Of a DNA stretch of 64,000 nucleotides, positions 34,095 through 46,050 are shown in pieces. Position 1 is the stretch's first letter; every line of letters begins with the position of its first letter. A program made the position numbers and the translations under genes. The notes beneath the pieces were generated by a model. That model did no database searches. It saw nothing but the letters and a program-made list of their open reading frames with translations, and was not told the DNA's origin. Source of the stretch: Certhia americana (taxonomy: Eukaryota; Chordata; Aves; Passeriformes; Certhiidae); NCBI GenBank assembly GCA_018697195.1, contig CM031869.1, positions 17,310,411-17,374,410 on the forward strand. The letters run 5' to 3'.

Positions 34095-34197
34095 CATGGT
34101 GGGATTCTCGAGGTTGTCCTGTGCAGGGCCAGGAGCTGGACTTTGATGATCCTTGTGGGTCCTTTCTGACTTAGGATATTCTGTGATTCTGGGATCA
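34095..34197 (+). mobile_element. CR1 LINE 3' terminal fragment
   Basis: Sense tail: GCCAGGAGCTGGACTTTGATGATCC, GGGTCCTTTCTGACTTAGG, ATATTCTGTGATTCTG. It sits 50 bp from the previous copy in opposite orientation. Confidence 0.82.
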
Positions 34198-37100
34198 TAT
34201 CCATTAGCTCAAAGTTAAAGTTCCTGTACATTGTGCTGGGAGTTGTTGGTGCTGATGGAGAAAGTACCAACCTCTCCCAGAACATCCCAAAACCACGAGC
34301 CTGGTAGGAAAACACTGCAGCTTCCCTGTCCCAAGGGAAATTCCTGCTTTATTAAGGAATATTTATTTATTTATGTTTTATTTCTCAGCCAAAGACCACA
34401 ATTACAGGTCCCTTTCTCCCACTGCAGGATGAGACATAAGCAGTTTTCACTCTGTCTCCACAATGAGGCTGTCCCATCATGATGTGGATGTCCCACAGGA
34501 GCCTGGGACAGATGGAGCTCCCCAAAAAGTCCTTTTCCCCCCAAAAAATGGGTGGGATCCACCCTGATCTGGTGTTGCCCCAACACAGCAGAACTGTCAC
34601 AACCCCGGGGGTGTTGTGGAGCTTCTTACGCTGAAGAATATTTCTTCTACAGCCTCTAAAAGGAAAAGATTTGTAATTACAGGGAAAAAAGGGAGTGCTG
34701 GGAGTAATCTCGGAGCTTTGCTATGCATATGGATGTGCTTCAGTCTCTGGGTAGGGATGATCTGCTTTATATGAGGACTTGTCACCAAAGCAGGACTCTG
34801 AGCTTACTGCCTGATGCTCCGTGTGAATCCAGGCACTGCAGGACTGTTCCTGGCATTTCTCGCCTTTTCTGACCTAGAAAATATTTATTTCTTCTATTTT
34901 TTTTTCTTCTTTTCTTTTTTTTTTTTTTTTTTCTTTTTCCTATAAATCAGAACTGCTATCCCTAGAAAAAATTTAATAAGGTATTTTGGTGCCTGTCAGG
35001 GAGTTGCCAATTGAAATCGGGGTCAAACTGGTAGCATGGCTCTGGACTTAATTAGATAGGCTGCTGCTTTTGGGGAGAAGTTATTTTAAAGAGTTGGACA
35101 CTGGGGAATTTTCTGCATGGAGTTAAGAGGAAAACAGCTTTAAAATGTGTTTCTCTATTTCCTAGAAAATGAGGTTTCTACACGGTTTTGGATTGTTCAG
35201 CCAAATGTCTCTGCTTTTTCATGATATGTTTCACAACATATTTGTTACGTCCAGACATAGAAAGTTAGAATTAATCAAACCTGAAATATTTATGGAGAAA
35301 GCCATTTCACGTCCATCTCTGTCATGAGACTGGCTGCTCTGATAGGGATTAGAGGTTGTTACACTAATGACTTAGACTTTTGTCTCATTGCCAGAGCAGT
35401 TTCCCAATTTAGAACCTTTTCTTCTGATTAATATTTGTATTCCTCCCACAATTCCTCTTCTTATAGGAACTCGTACTGGGAATTATTCCAGACCTACATA
35501 ATGTCTCTAAAATCTTTTTATCCCTCTGTTTGCTGATCAGTGGAAGGGATTTTAATGCCAGGTTAGGTAATCGAGATAAATCCGAACTTCATCTAACTTT
35601 ATCCCTCGACCATGTCTTGGATATTCTGGAAACATTTTTTGTGATCCATAAATAAATTCATGTAGGGTTTTGATTAATCTTTTTTTTCTGCTCCTCTGTT
35701 TTTGGTGAAGCCTCATTATGTTAATGGGAGATCCAACAGTGTTTTACAACTTTCACTCTGCACAGCCTTGTTTAGGGCAACGCTTTTTGTGGGGGTTGAA
35801 AACTTCAGGCAGCTGCAAAAGGAAAGTTTTGTGCACAAAACATTTGGGTTTGGGGTGGTTTTAGGTGCCCCCCTGAAGCAGAAAAGGCTTCTGGTATCTC
35901 TTAAAGCTTCCCAGACCCCTCAGTTCTTTGGGGTTTACACAGGGGTGTAAAGTGAGCAATGATTCATTCACTTCACTTCTTGCTGGAGAAAACAGGGAGT
36001 TAAACTTGTTTAGAGTAGCTCTGTGACTGGCACTTGGAGCCAGCAGAGGTGTGGATTTGGGAGAGGCAGGGCTTTTGGCTCTGAGAGCCACAGCACAGCA
36101 CTCCTGGCTCTCCGTGTGCCCATTTTGGGACATTTCATGGCCACAAACCAGCTTTGCACAGTCACTGGGACCAGGGAACAGCCAAGGAACAGCTTCACAA
36201 AAATCCTGATTAGAAACTCCTGCTCCTGCATGTGGGCAAGGACAGAGCACAGCTTGTGCCCAGAGCTTTTTTTGTTTGACTCTTACTTCCAGCAGAAAGT
36301 TTGGAGCTGACCAAGAAGTCAAAGTTTTGTTATGGAGAAGAAAACTTTGGTCATAGTGAGTGCCAGGTGACATCCCCATACCTCTGAGCCACCAGCCTGG
36401 GAAAGAGGGTGGCTCCTGTTTGTCAGGAGAACTGGACCCTCACTGGAGATACTCCAGAAGCTTCTGAACTCACTCCTGTGTTGTGTGCTCTGGGATGACC
36501 CTGCTGGAGCAGGGGGATCAGGTGACCCCCGTGCTTCCCCCTTGCCTTCCCCACTCTCTGGTTCCCTGATTCCATGTGGCTCCAAGTTACACTTGTCTGT
36601 GCTAATGACAGATAGGTAGAAAACCCCCTCCCTTGCTGTGACCCAGAGCTGCTCTTTCCTCTGATGGTTCGTTGATTCCTGCTGCTTCCCTTCTGGCTGA
36701 ACAGATTTTGAGAAGCTGGGCACTCCAGAGCTGCTGCTGTGAGTGTTCAGCATGAGGAGGGCCCAGAGCTCTGGTGCCAGCGGTGCTGGCGCTTCCAAGC
36801 CTGCTGATTCCAAACTCCTCATTGCTGAGAGATCCTACCAGCCCTCTCGGTTCCTAATAGACTGGAAAGTATTTCATCATCTTCGAGCAATGAAAGCAAA
36901 TCATCCTTCTTTCCAAACACCGACTAAAAGTCTGTTTGAACCCTTCTGCATTTTCTGCATAATCCTTCCCAATTCTCCTGTCTGCACCAAGCAGTGACCC
37001 CGTACTGTTGCTAGGATTTCTTCTGCAAACATAACTTCCCTGTGCTAAGCTCTGTCAGCCATGGATTTTATTCTGAGGTTTCTTTGTTTCCTGCTTCTGT

Positions 37101-37439
37101 TCATGTAGGTCAGGAGTTTTTCCTGGAGATTGATTTACAACCAGCTCTGTGTCGTAGCTGTGTTTGACATTTTGGGGCTTTGTTTTCCTTTGCTGATGTC
37201 ACCACCAAACTTTGACCACGCCAGTCAATTTTTTTAAGGTTTCACGCCAAGTGTTTGACTCTGTGATATTTTTTAAAGTGTCGGGTGAAATGGCAAGAGG
37301 ATTAGGGAAAAGACACCGTTTTCCCAGTGTTTTTGAAACATATCTATCTCTGTATAATGTGTTATTATGTGTTATCCATCAGGAACTGCACAGATAGGAC
37401 AAGGGTTCAGACTAAAAGAGGGGAAATTAGCTTGGATAT
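34198..37439. other. Intergenic, T-rich tract and possible old LINE
   Basis: Holds a long T-rich run at 34891-34941, a probable CR1 tail at 36405-36560, and sequence at 36840-37140 that may be an antisense CR1/L3 remnant. Minus-strand frames of 172 and 167 codons (36379-35861, 36822-36319) lack recognisable domains. Confidence 0.45.
36405..36560 (+). mobile_element. Possible CR1 3' remnant
   Basis: CTCTGGGATGACCCTGCTGGAGCAGGGGGATCAGGTGACC parallels the end of the CR1 at 9378-10020. The tail is eroded. Confidence 0.5.
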
Positions 37440-37650
37440 ATGGAAGAAATTGTTCCCTGGATGGGTGGGGAGGCCCTGACAGAGAGAAGCTGTGGCTGCC
37501 CCATCCCTGGAAGTGTCCAAGGTTAGCGTGGATGGGACTTGGAACAACCTGGGACAGTGGGAGGTGTCCCTGCACATGGCAGGGATGGGACTGGATGGGC
37601 TTTAACCTCCCTTCCACTCCAAACCATTCTGGGATTCTCTGATTCCATTT
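37440..37650 (+). mobile_element. CR1 LINE 3' fragment
   Basis: Sense CR1 from GAAATTGTTCCCTGGATGGG through GGACAGTGGGAGGTGTCCC to ACCATTCTGGGATTCTCTGATTCC. Confidence 0.92.
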
Positions 37651-38491
37651 TTAATATATTTAAATTTATTATGTAAATAAACCCCCAATAGCAACGCCAA
37701 ATTTGCCAAGCCAGAGTCTCTTAACATTTGAATTAAAGGTTTGAAATTTAGGAAAGGAATAATCCCAGTGAAAAATGTGCTTTCCCCCTTCTCCTCTGAT
37801 ATCTGCCATGTTCTGAGGCTCCAGGTCAGTCTGGATCCACAGAGCCCTTGGGCAACACCAGCACCATTCCTGGCTGGAGGCAGGGCCAGGACTGCCCTGC
37901 AGGGCAGAGCAAAGGAGCTGGGATGTGCCAGCAGAGCCCACAGTCAAGGCAGGAGGGAGGATTTAGAAGATAAACAGATGTAAGGTAGGAAGAGAAACAG
38001 AAATAGCTGGAGAGGCACAGGTGGGACCAGGGAAAATCTGCAGCATAGAGATGGAAAATTGGTGTTTTTCCATGTCTGCTGCCTGTTACGAGTGTGGGAT
38101 GGAGCCCAGCACCACCCTGGGCCTCCAGATTCAGTGAAGACAAAGCCTTTATCAAGCATGACAACAACCTGTTGATCTCAGAACCCCCTTTATTTGTAGA
38201 TGCCAGGACACAGAAGGGGAAGAGGATGCTGCAATGCCGTTTTCCTCCTCAGCAGTGTGTGTGGAAGAGCTCAGGGCTGTGCTCTGCCCCTGGCATCTTA
38301 ATCCATCCCCAGCAGGGCTGCAGGTACAGGAGATCATCCCTGAAGTTCAAGTGATCCTTTTCCAAACCCTTCCACATTCCCCAGGCTCTCCCATGCCTTG
38401 TGCTCCATCCCCAGCTGTCAGAGATCCTTCATCAAATCTCATTCCTTTATCAGAGCTGTTCTCTCTTCTTCCCAGCAGCCTCCTCATGGAG
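37651..38491. other. Intergenic, no gene recognised
   Basis: Short overlapping frames on both strands, none with a recognisable domain; no repeat family identified. Confidence 0.5.
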
Positions 38492-38610
38492 TCACAGAAT
38501 CCCGGAAGGGTTTGGGTTGGAGGGACCTTAAAGCTCATCCAGTGCCGCCCTCTGCCGTGGGAAGGACACCTTGCCTGGCCCAGGTTGCTCCAAGCCCTGT
38601 CCCCTTTGGC
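38492..38610 (-). mobile_element. CR1 LINE 3' fragment
   Basis: Antisense tail CACAGAATCCCGGAAGGGTTTGGGTTGGAGGGACCTTAAAGCTC, then the CCCAGGTTGCTCCAAGCC block; short, 5'-truncated. Confidence 0.88.
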
Positions 38611-39639
38611 CTGGCTGATTCCCTGTGCTGTCCCTTGGAGTGGATGGGCAGAATTCCTGCCTGGAGTGATCCACTTGTGCAGCTGCTCCTCCATGGCCTA
38701 ACAGAGCCCTGGGTCCGCTCCCTTGCTTCACTGGTGTAAATGTTGGTGGCCACAGGCCAGGAACTGATAATCAGACAATTAGCCAGGAAAACTGTATTTA
38801 TTTGTCCTCTCTGTTAGGCTTTCCCACAGCACTGACTGCAGGCCACAAGATGTGAGCAGGGAGAGCCCCTGTCCTTTGCTTTGTCTGAGCAGGATGATTT
38901 TTGTGCTCTTTGCACCTGAAAGCTCCTGGCTTTCTTTTCTTATAGCTTCACTTGCAGCACTTCCAGTCTCCAGGGCCTTTCCTTAGTGAACCTTTCCTTG
39001 TTCTCCCACCACTGTGTCTCTTCATTTTCATTATTAGCAGATGGAGTGTGAGTCCCAGTCCTTCCCTCCCATCCTTCCTGCCAAGAGGTCTCGGGGTTTA
39101 TTTTCTGGGTATTTAATCTTGCGCTGCTTTTCTTCCCCTGGCTTTGATTAATTTTATTCAGGTACATAAAATTATTTTGTGATGACACTCACCATTAAAA
39201 AATCCTGTGCAAAGTTAAGATGCTCTAACCTGATTCCAGTGAGAATATTTCAGCCATACTTCTCCTCCAATTGGAACTTCACGATCATTTTTCTGTAATC
39301 CACTTTTAATTACGAGTCTCCTGCATTATGCTGGTTCCACGAGGTGGCTGCTGGGGAATATGGAAATTCCATGGAAACGTGAGGACCATCCTGTGAAACA
39401 GCCTCTCCAGGCAAACCCATCTGGGGTGACACATCCTGCCTCGTTCAGAGGGAGCTGCAGCGCTGCTGGGCTGGGGCTGTGCAGCTCTAATGAGCCATTG
39501 CAGCAGCCAGCAGCTTCCCACTGGATTTGCTGCATATTCATGTGGCTTCCTTCCCCTTGTTCCAAAATTCTTTCCGGTAGATTAACTAGGAAATCTCAGT
39601 TGTTCTGTCAAGTGCTGTGGTGCCCAAGGATGGTCCTGT
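38611..39639. other. Intergenic, no gene recognised
   Basis: Unremarkable mixed-composition sequence between two CR1 copies. Confidence 0.5.
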
Positions 39640-40105
39640 CCTTCCCAGCCTTGGCTGGAGGGTGAGGCTGGTGTTTGGAGAGCTCTTCTCCTGTAGAGCC
39701 AGGCTGGGAGAGCTGGGGTTAGGGTTAGGGTTCCTGGAGAGGAAGGTTGTGTGGAGAGCTCAGAGCCCCTCAGAGCCTAAAGGGGCTCCAGGAGAGCAGG
39801 AGAGGGTCTGGGGACAAGGGACGGAGGGACAGGACACAGGGAATGGCTCCCACTTCCAGAGGGCAGGGAGAGATGGGATATTGGGCAGGAATTGTTTGCT
39901 GTGAGGGTGGGCAGGCCCTGGCACAGGGTGCCCAGAGCAGCTGTGGCTGCCCCTGGATCCCTGGCAGTGCCCAAGGCCGGGTTGGACACTGGGGCTTGGA
40001 GCAGCCTGGGACAGTGGAAGGTGTCCCTGCCCACGGCAGGGGGTGGCACTGGGTGGGCTTTTAGGTCCCTTCAACCCAACCTATTCCATGATTCCATGAA
40101 ATTGT
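39640..40105 (+). mobile_element. CR1 LINE, ~465-bp copy with telomere-like insert
   Basis: Sense CR1 with GAGCCAGGCTGGGAGAGCTGG, CTAAAGGGGCTCCAGGAGAGC, GGGATATTGGGCAGGAATTG and the ATTCCATGATTCCATGAAATTG tail. At 39715-39732 it contains GGGGTTAGGGTTAGGGTT, which is absent from the sister copy at 57850-58378. Confidence 0.93.
39715..39732 (+). repeat. Short interstitial telomere-like (TTAGGG) run
   Basis: About two and a half units of the vertebrate telomere repeat within a CR1 copy. Confidence 0.85.
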
Positions 40106-42121
40106 AATTCTCTCCTATCTCATTTTGCCCATCACTCAGAGCTGCCTTTGGATCTGGTGCCCAGTTCCTAAGAGAGCCAGTTAATTGGGGGCAAGGTGTT
40201 AATGAATGGCCAAAGCTGCCTCTGTGGGTCTGGCCTTTGGGAAGTCCTCACCCATGCACAGCAGCGGGTTGGAACCCCTCTTGTTTTCTAACACTGGAAC
40301 AAAACTCTCTGTGCTTGACCCACAGCCATGGGTGCCATGGTGCCCCTGTGGCTGCCCTGAGCTTTGGGCTGAACTTTGGCAGAGATTTTGCCTTGCCCAG
40401 CTGGGGCTGGAGCTCTGTCTGCTGCTGAAGAAGGGAAGCCTGGGCTGGGGGAGCAGAGAGGCACAAATCCTCAAATCCAGCGTTCATGCCTGCCCCTGGC
40501 TGGGTGAAAACAGAGCTTTCAGTCCTATTGTTTGTGAAGGAAATGTGCCTGGAGTGTCTTTCCTGTTATTTCTCTTTTCCTAGGTGTTTATTGCTAAGAA
40601 TAAACTGCTACTTCACCTCCTGCCTGCCCTCCAAGCTGCTTGGGGCCAGCATTTTAGACTTCAGCTGGAGCTGCACAGAGTGAGTGACCTTATTCTCCAG
40701 AGAACTTGCTCGAAGGAGCAGGAGCTGGATTTTGCCTTCATTTACCCCTTAAGGAGCTGCCCCAGGGGGAAAGGCCCCTGTAAGCAGTTCCTTGCTGGGG
40801 AGTCCCACACAGGGAGGCCTGAGCAGGAGTCAACCATGCTGGCAGCATGCTGGGATAGTTTTCCTCTTGGAAATAAAAAGTGGAGTGAGCCACAGGCTGA
40901 GGCAAGATGATTTTCAGTTTGTTTAAGGCATTGTTTACTTGTAACAGATCTCTGGAGCAGGCCTTGCCCTCCTGCTCCTCATCCTCAGCCTGTCCCACAG
41001 CTCCTGCATCAGTCTGGCTGCTAAAAGACATCCAAAGCACAGAAAGGAAAAGCTGTGGGGGAGCTCTGGGAGATTCTTGCCTGTTTCCTTTGATTTGCAC
41101 ACAAGCTGTGCTATTTTGGGCCCAGCCCCAGCCTCGCTGCTGTGGGATCCCGAGGGCCCACAGAGCACATGGACAGAGCTCCTGAGGGCACCAAAGCACA
41201 GATTTCCGGGGAAAATCAGCTTGGGAGCGCTGGGACACCCTGAAAATCACACCCAGGCGTCTGAGAGCATTGCAAAAGAAACAGAGGGGCTCCAGGGGTA
41301 CCCAAATCCTCCCGAGGAGCACAGTTGGAGCAGGACAAACACAGCAGGGCTGGTTTCCCTCTTGGCTCTCCCTCTTGCCTCTCCTCTTTGCTTTCCATCG
41401 AGGGAACACAAAAGCAAACCAAGAGCTGAGGGAAGCAGAGGGATTCAGAAAACAGATGGGGGGGATTTGAGGGGCCCTGGTGGCACCAAAATCCATATGG
41501 AAGCACGTGGGGTCTCACTATGAAAGAGCAGAAGCCTCTGGGGACATAGGAGAGGCAGCAAACCCAAACAAATTGCATATGTCAGAGACCTGGTGGGTTT
41601 TTTCAGTCTGAGTCCTGTATCTGTCCTCTCTCCTCCACGTGTTGGCATTCAGGTTTCAGATGGATTTCACGGTGCGTGAGCATCCCGGGAGAATTTCCTG
41701 CTCGTGGAAGAGAAACGTTCCTGTTTCCACCCGGATCTTACAATGCCTTGTCAGTGACAAAACATTCCCAAATCCTCTCATTTATCAAATGGCCAATCCT
41801 GTTAACAGCTTAAGAAACATAATTACCTGCAATCTCTTCTGCTATTCATTTTCTGCCTGTACTTCCCTCTCCCTGGCAGCTTCCCAGGAGCCAGGCAGGA
41901 GCTGCAGCCTCAGCACTGCAATTCCCTCTGCAGTGGGAATCACAGTGCTCCCAGGGGTTCTGCCTCCCTGTTTGGAGCAGCAGGACTCAGGGGAGGGGGG
42001 AAGGCACCAGTTGGGTGCAGCTTTCCAGGTGTTGGCTGCCTTGGAAGTGCTGATCCCTCCGGATGGTAGGAACATCATTGACCAGGATCTGCTTTTAGGG
42101 TGGAACAAATCACATCCTGAT
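40106..42121. other. Intergenic, no gene recognised
   Basis: Higher GC than neighbouring gaps and many overlapping frames. The longest is a 252-codon minus-strand frame (41496-40738); its product has no domain I recognise, I saw no splice or promoter signals in its favour, and competing frames overlap it on the plus strand. A transcript is not excluded. Confidence 0.45.
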
Positions 42122-42480
42122 TTCATGGAATTGTGGGATGGTTTGGGTTGGAAGGGACATTAAAGATTAGTCCCATGGGCAGGGACACCTTCCACTATCC
42201 CAGGTTACTCCAAGCCCCATCCATCCTCATCTTGGACACTGTCAGGGATCCAGGAGCAGCCATGGCTTCTCTGGGAAATCCATTCCAGGGCCTCACCCCC
42301 TCACAGGGAGGAATTCTTCCCCAATATCCCATCCATCCCTGCCCTCTGGCAGTGGGAAGCCATTTCCTGTGTCCTGGCGCTCCAGGACACCCTCTCAATC
42401 TTTTGGGAAGCTCCCTATAGGGATTGAAATGCTGCTACAGGTTCTCCCCAAATCCTTCTCTTCTCCAGACTGAATTCCCT
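42122..42480 (-). mobile_element. CR1 LINE 3' copy
   Basis: Antisense, from CATGGAATTGTGGGATGGTTTGGG through the GTCAGGGATCCAGGAGCAGCC block to CTTCTCTTCTCCAGACTGAATTCCC. Confidence 0.92.
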
Positions 42481-42681
42481 TGCATTCCCTGATTTGTGGT
42501 GCAGGTGGCTCTGGGAGAAGCAGCAGGAGAGGCTAGGGCAGCTTTGGGTGCTGGAAGGGGCTGTGGGAGCTTCAGCAGCAGCAAAGCAGAACTTGAAACA
42601 TCAGGGGAGTGGGGAAATGGGGGAAATGGGGATCAGCTGGAGCCAGCTCAAGCTCCTGGTTATGGCACTGCTGAAAGGTTT

Positions 42682-42737
42682 CTCTGAGCATCCCACCTCC
42701 ACTCCCCACACCTCCTGGATGTTTCTTCTGGTGCCTG
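42682..42737. repeat. 56-bp dispersed repeat, copy 1
   Basis: Identical to 45243-45298 except for one base; flanks are unrelated. Starts CTCTGAGCATCCCACCTCC. Confidence 0.9.
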
Positions 42738-43274
42738 ATTTCCTGATTTTCCAGTACATTTCCAACTCCTGAGAAACTTCCCAATGCCTTGTTTGGCCCA
42801 TATCTCATGGAGAATTTCAAAGAGCAGTGTTTGCAGGCTGCAAATTTGCTGCCTTCCTAAAAGTTGGTTCTGCATGGAAGAGCTTGTTCCAAAGAGAACC
42901 CTCCAGGTCCACAACAGCTTCTCCCAGAACCAGAAAATTCCCAGCTCTGTCCTTGCCCTGCCTTTTGTGCCTTAAAGCCTTGTGCCATGCTGACATCCTC
43001 ACTGTGCATTAACTGGCCAGGACAAGTCCTGTCTCCTGTCTGTGTTCAGACCTGCCTTGGCTTGAGAAGGATTTTTCTGATTCCTGCTCCCCTCCTCTCT
43101 CAGCTATTTTGGATCCTCAGTGTTTTGGATAAATGATACACATTCCTTCTGACACTTTCATATGTTATTTTTAAGCAGTTTTTTATGCTGCTTGCCAACA
43201 TTTTCTCCTTGCAGTTCTTTGAATTTTGTATTAAAAACCCCCATGAATAAACTGTGTACAAATCACAAGGTCTC

Positions 43275-43276
<2 letters not shown>

Positions 43277-43322
<46 letters not shown>

Positions 43323-43422
43323 NNNNNNNNNNNNNNNNNNNNNNNNNNNNNNNNNNNNNNNNNNNNNNNNNNNNNNNNNNNNNNNNNNNNNNNNNNNNNN
43401 NNNNNNNNNNNNNNNNNNNNNN

Positions 43423-43465
<43 letters not shown>
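43277..43465. repeat. Poly-T tract around a 100-base assembly gap
   Basis: 46 T, then exactly 100 N (43323-43422), then 43 T. The N count is a conventional unknown-size gap. The open frames of poly-Phe or poly-Lys reported through it are meaningless. Confidence 0.97.
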
Positions 43466-43468
<3 letters not shown>

Positions 43469-45242
43469 TCAGGCGACATCTTAAGGGATTTGGGGTTTTT
43501 GATCCTAAGATGCTGAATTCAAGAATATTTTGGTCACTATTATAGAATAACCATTTCTTAAGAACAACTTGAACCTCAGATATTTCGTGTGGCCAGTACT
43601 GCCTAAAAAACTGCTTTTCATTTTGGAAATAGTTTAATTCATGTCTCAAAATCAAGCCTCTCACAAACCAAACATCACCCAGACCCAGAGATTTTGGATG
43701 GCTCTGGGTACCTGCCTGGAGCAGGGAAAGGAGTGGGATAAGAAAGTATCCAGGTCTGGAGGAAGGATTGAACCAAGCTGGCTTCTTGTGTATAACAAGA
43801 TATAATTTATATACAGGGAGATGAAGAACAGCAAGTGAATAAACTGTACCAAAAAACAAGGGAAAACTGCCCCAATAATAATAATAATTAAAAAAAAAGT
43901 AGGACAGCTGTGCTTTTCTAGCAGAACTTGCTATTTCTTTTATGACATTTATCTCAAATCATGCAAACCCTTCAGAGCAGCACTAATGCCCAGTGGAGTT
44001 CTCCAACCTAAATGTCTCGTTGTCAGTACAAGAAACAAAGATAATGGAATTTGAATGCTGGATGCAACAACAGGGGCTGCTTCTCCCTACTCCAAGTGGG
44101 AATGATGGCTCCAAAGAGCCTCACCAGGACAGACTCAAGAGCAGACACCTGATTTGTGAAGAAATGCCCGAGATCTCAGCTATTTTTCCCCATGATTTGT
44201 TTCTTCCTGGAAAGAAAAAGAAAAATAAAAAAGAAAACCCCATAAAACAGTTGCATAAAGACCCTGCGATTTCAAAGCAAAATTTGAAAACATTTCTGAT
44301 TTGCAAATGGCATCTCAGCATTTTCATGAGAATAAAATGCTGCTGTGATGCCGTGGTTAAATATTTCATTCCAGCTCCCTGAACAAACTTAAAATCTTAT
44401 TAGGAGGCATTTTGACATAAAAGTGAGCTGCTCTGTGGTGCCCAGAGCTGAGACATCTCCAGCTCCAAGTGCAGCTGCAGGAGCCCTCTGTGCCAGGCAA
44501 TGATCAAAGGTGCCACCCGTGAGCCCCTGCTTGTCCCCACACCCAGCCCAAGGGGAAAAACACATCCTGAACATCCCCAGGGCTGGGGAAACAGCATGGA
44601 AAATCCATGGAAAACACATAGAAAACACATACTGCTGTCAGAACCCTCCTGTGAGAACGTTGGGCGAGTTTAGCAAACAGAAATGTTCTGCCTGGGTTCA
44701 AATTGTGCTGCAACAAAACCTCAGCCAGCGCTGGCTGCTCCATTGCTTGTGCGGCCTTGGGAGAGGGAAATGCTGGAAAAAGGATTTTGGAGAAGGAAAC
44801 ATTCCTTGAGGGGTTTTTCCAAAGCTCCCCACAATCCCCATGAGTGCTGCCCTCAGATTTGGGGGAGTGGCTTGTGGCAACTCCCCTGGGATCAAGGGGT
44901 GGGATGGAGGTAATTCCCAGTGAAGTCCTGATGTGGGAGCAAGGAGCTGTTGTTCCCCTCCTAGAGGCTGGAGCACATCTCCCATGGGAGCTACTGGCTT
45001 TGCTCTTCCCAAGTGGGGGTGTTTAACCCCAAAATATCCATTGGTGCCCTGCTGGTGGCAGGAGGATGTGGGAACTGCTCAATCACGTGCCACTGTTGGA
45101 GCTGGAATGGGGATGTCCCAGCTTCCCATGTTTATTCCATTGCTCCTCATGGTTCTGTGCTACACTCCTTCTGCTGGGGCTGAGATTCCCAATGCCACTA
45201 TGGTGACAGCACTCCTGGAGTATCTGAGGACTTGTTTTGGGA

Positions 45243-45298
45243 CTCTGAGCATCCCACCTCCACTCCCCACACCTCCTGGACGTTTCTTCTGGTGCCTG
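45243..45298. repeat. 56-bp dispersed repeat, copy 2
   Basis: Second copy, same orientation, 2,561 bp away, one mismatch. Confidence 0.9.
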
Positions 45299-45524
45299 GC
45301 TGCCCTTGGTGCTGCCTGGCCCATGGGGGTGGGTGCAGGGCTGAGGCTAAAAAGCTGAATTTGTGGCTCTGGGTGTCCCAGAGCTGGATGTGCTTCAGGA
45401 CATGTCACAGGAGGGGACAGGGTTGCTTTGCTGGCTCCTGCTCCTGGGTCACACAACCCCAGGAGTGCTGCAGACTGGGGCAGAGGAGCTGGGGACAGGT
45501 CTAGGGAAATGATTGCTGGGCACA

Positions 45525-46050
45525 GGTGAGGGCCCTTGAGGGCTGTGTCCAGTTCTGGGCACCTTAGGAAAGACCTGGAGGGGCTGGAGCGTGTCCAGGG
45601 CAGGGGACAGAGCTGGGAAGGGTCTGGAGCCCCAGGAGGGGCTGAGGGAGCTGGGAAGGGTCTGGAGCCCCAGGAGGGGCTGAGGGAGCTGGGAAGGGGC
45701 TCAGCCTGGAGCAAAGGAGGCTCAGGGGGGCCCTTGTGGCTCTGCACAACTCCCTGCCAGGAGGGGACAGCCGGGGGGGTCGGGCTGTGCTCCCAGGGAA
45801 CAGGGACAGGAGGAGAGGGAACGGCCTCAGGCTGGGCCAGGGGAGGGGCAGGGTGGACAGCAGCAGGAATTTGCCCATGGAAAGGGTGGGCAGGGATTGG
45901 AAGTGGCCAGGGAGGTTTGGAGTGCCCATCCCTGGAGGTGTCCCAGGAAGGGCTGGAGGTGACACTGAGTGCTCTGGGCTGGGGACAAGGTGGGCATTGG
46001 ACACAGCTGGGACTCGATGGTCTGGGAGAGCTTTTACATCTTCAGGGATC
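45525..46050 (+). mobile_element. CR1 LINE, ~525-bp copy (inverted twin of 24.4-24.95 kb)
   Basis: Sense CR1 from GAGGGCTGTGTCCAGTTCTGG to GGGAGAGCTTTTACATC. It carries the same internal doubling of about 38 bp as its twin (45612-45690). The antisense frames of the two copies differ at only three residues over about 146 codons. Confidence 0.93.

Larger units (their letters stand above)
42481..45524. other. Intergenic with an assembly gap, no gene recognised
   Basis: Contains the poly-T/N gap, the two 56-bp repeats, a short ATA/AAT-rich run at about 43876-43899 and otherwise single-copy-looking sequence. The open frames have no recognisable domains. Confidence 0.45.

Noticed and set aside
43162..43484. 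Poly-Phe and poly-Lys frames
   Set aside because: Run through the poly-T tract and N gap.
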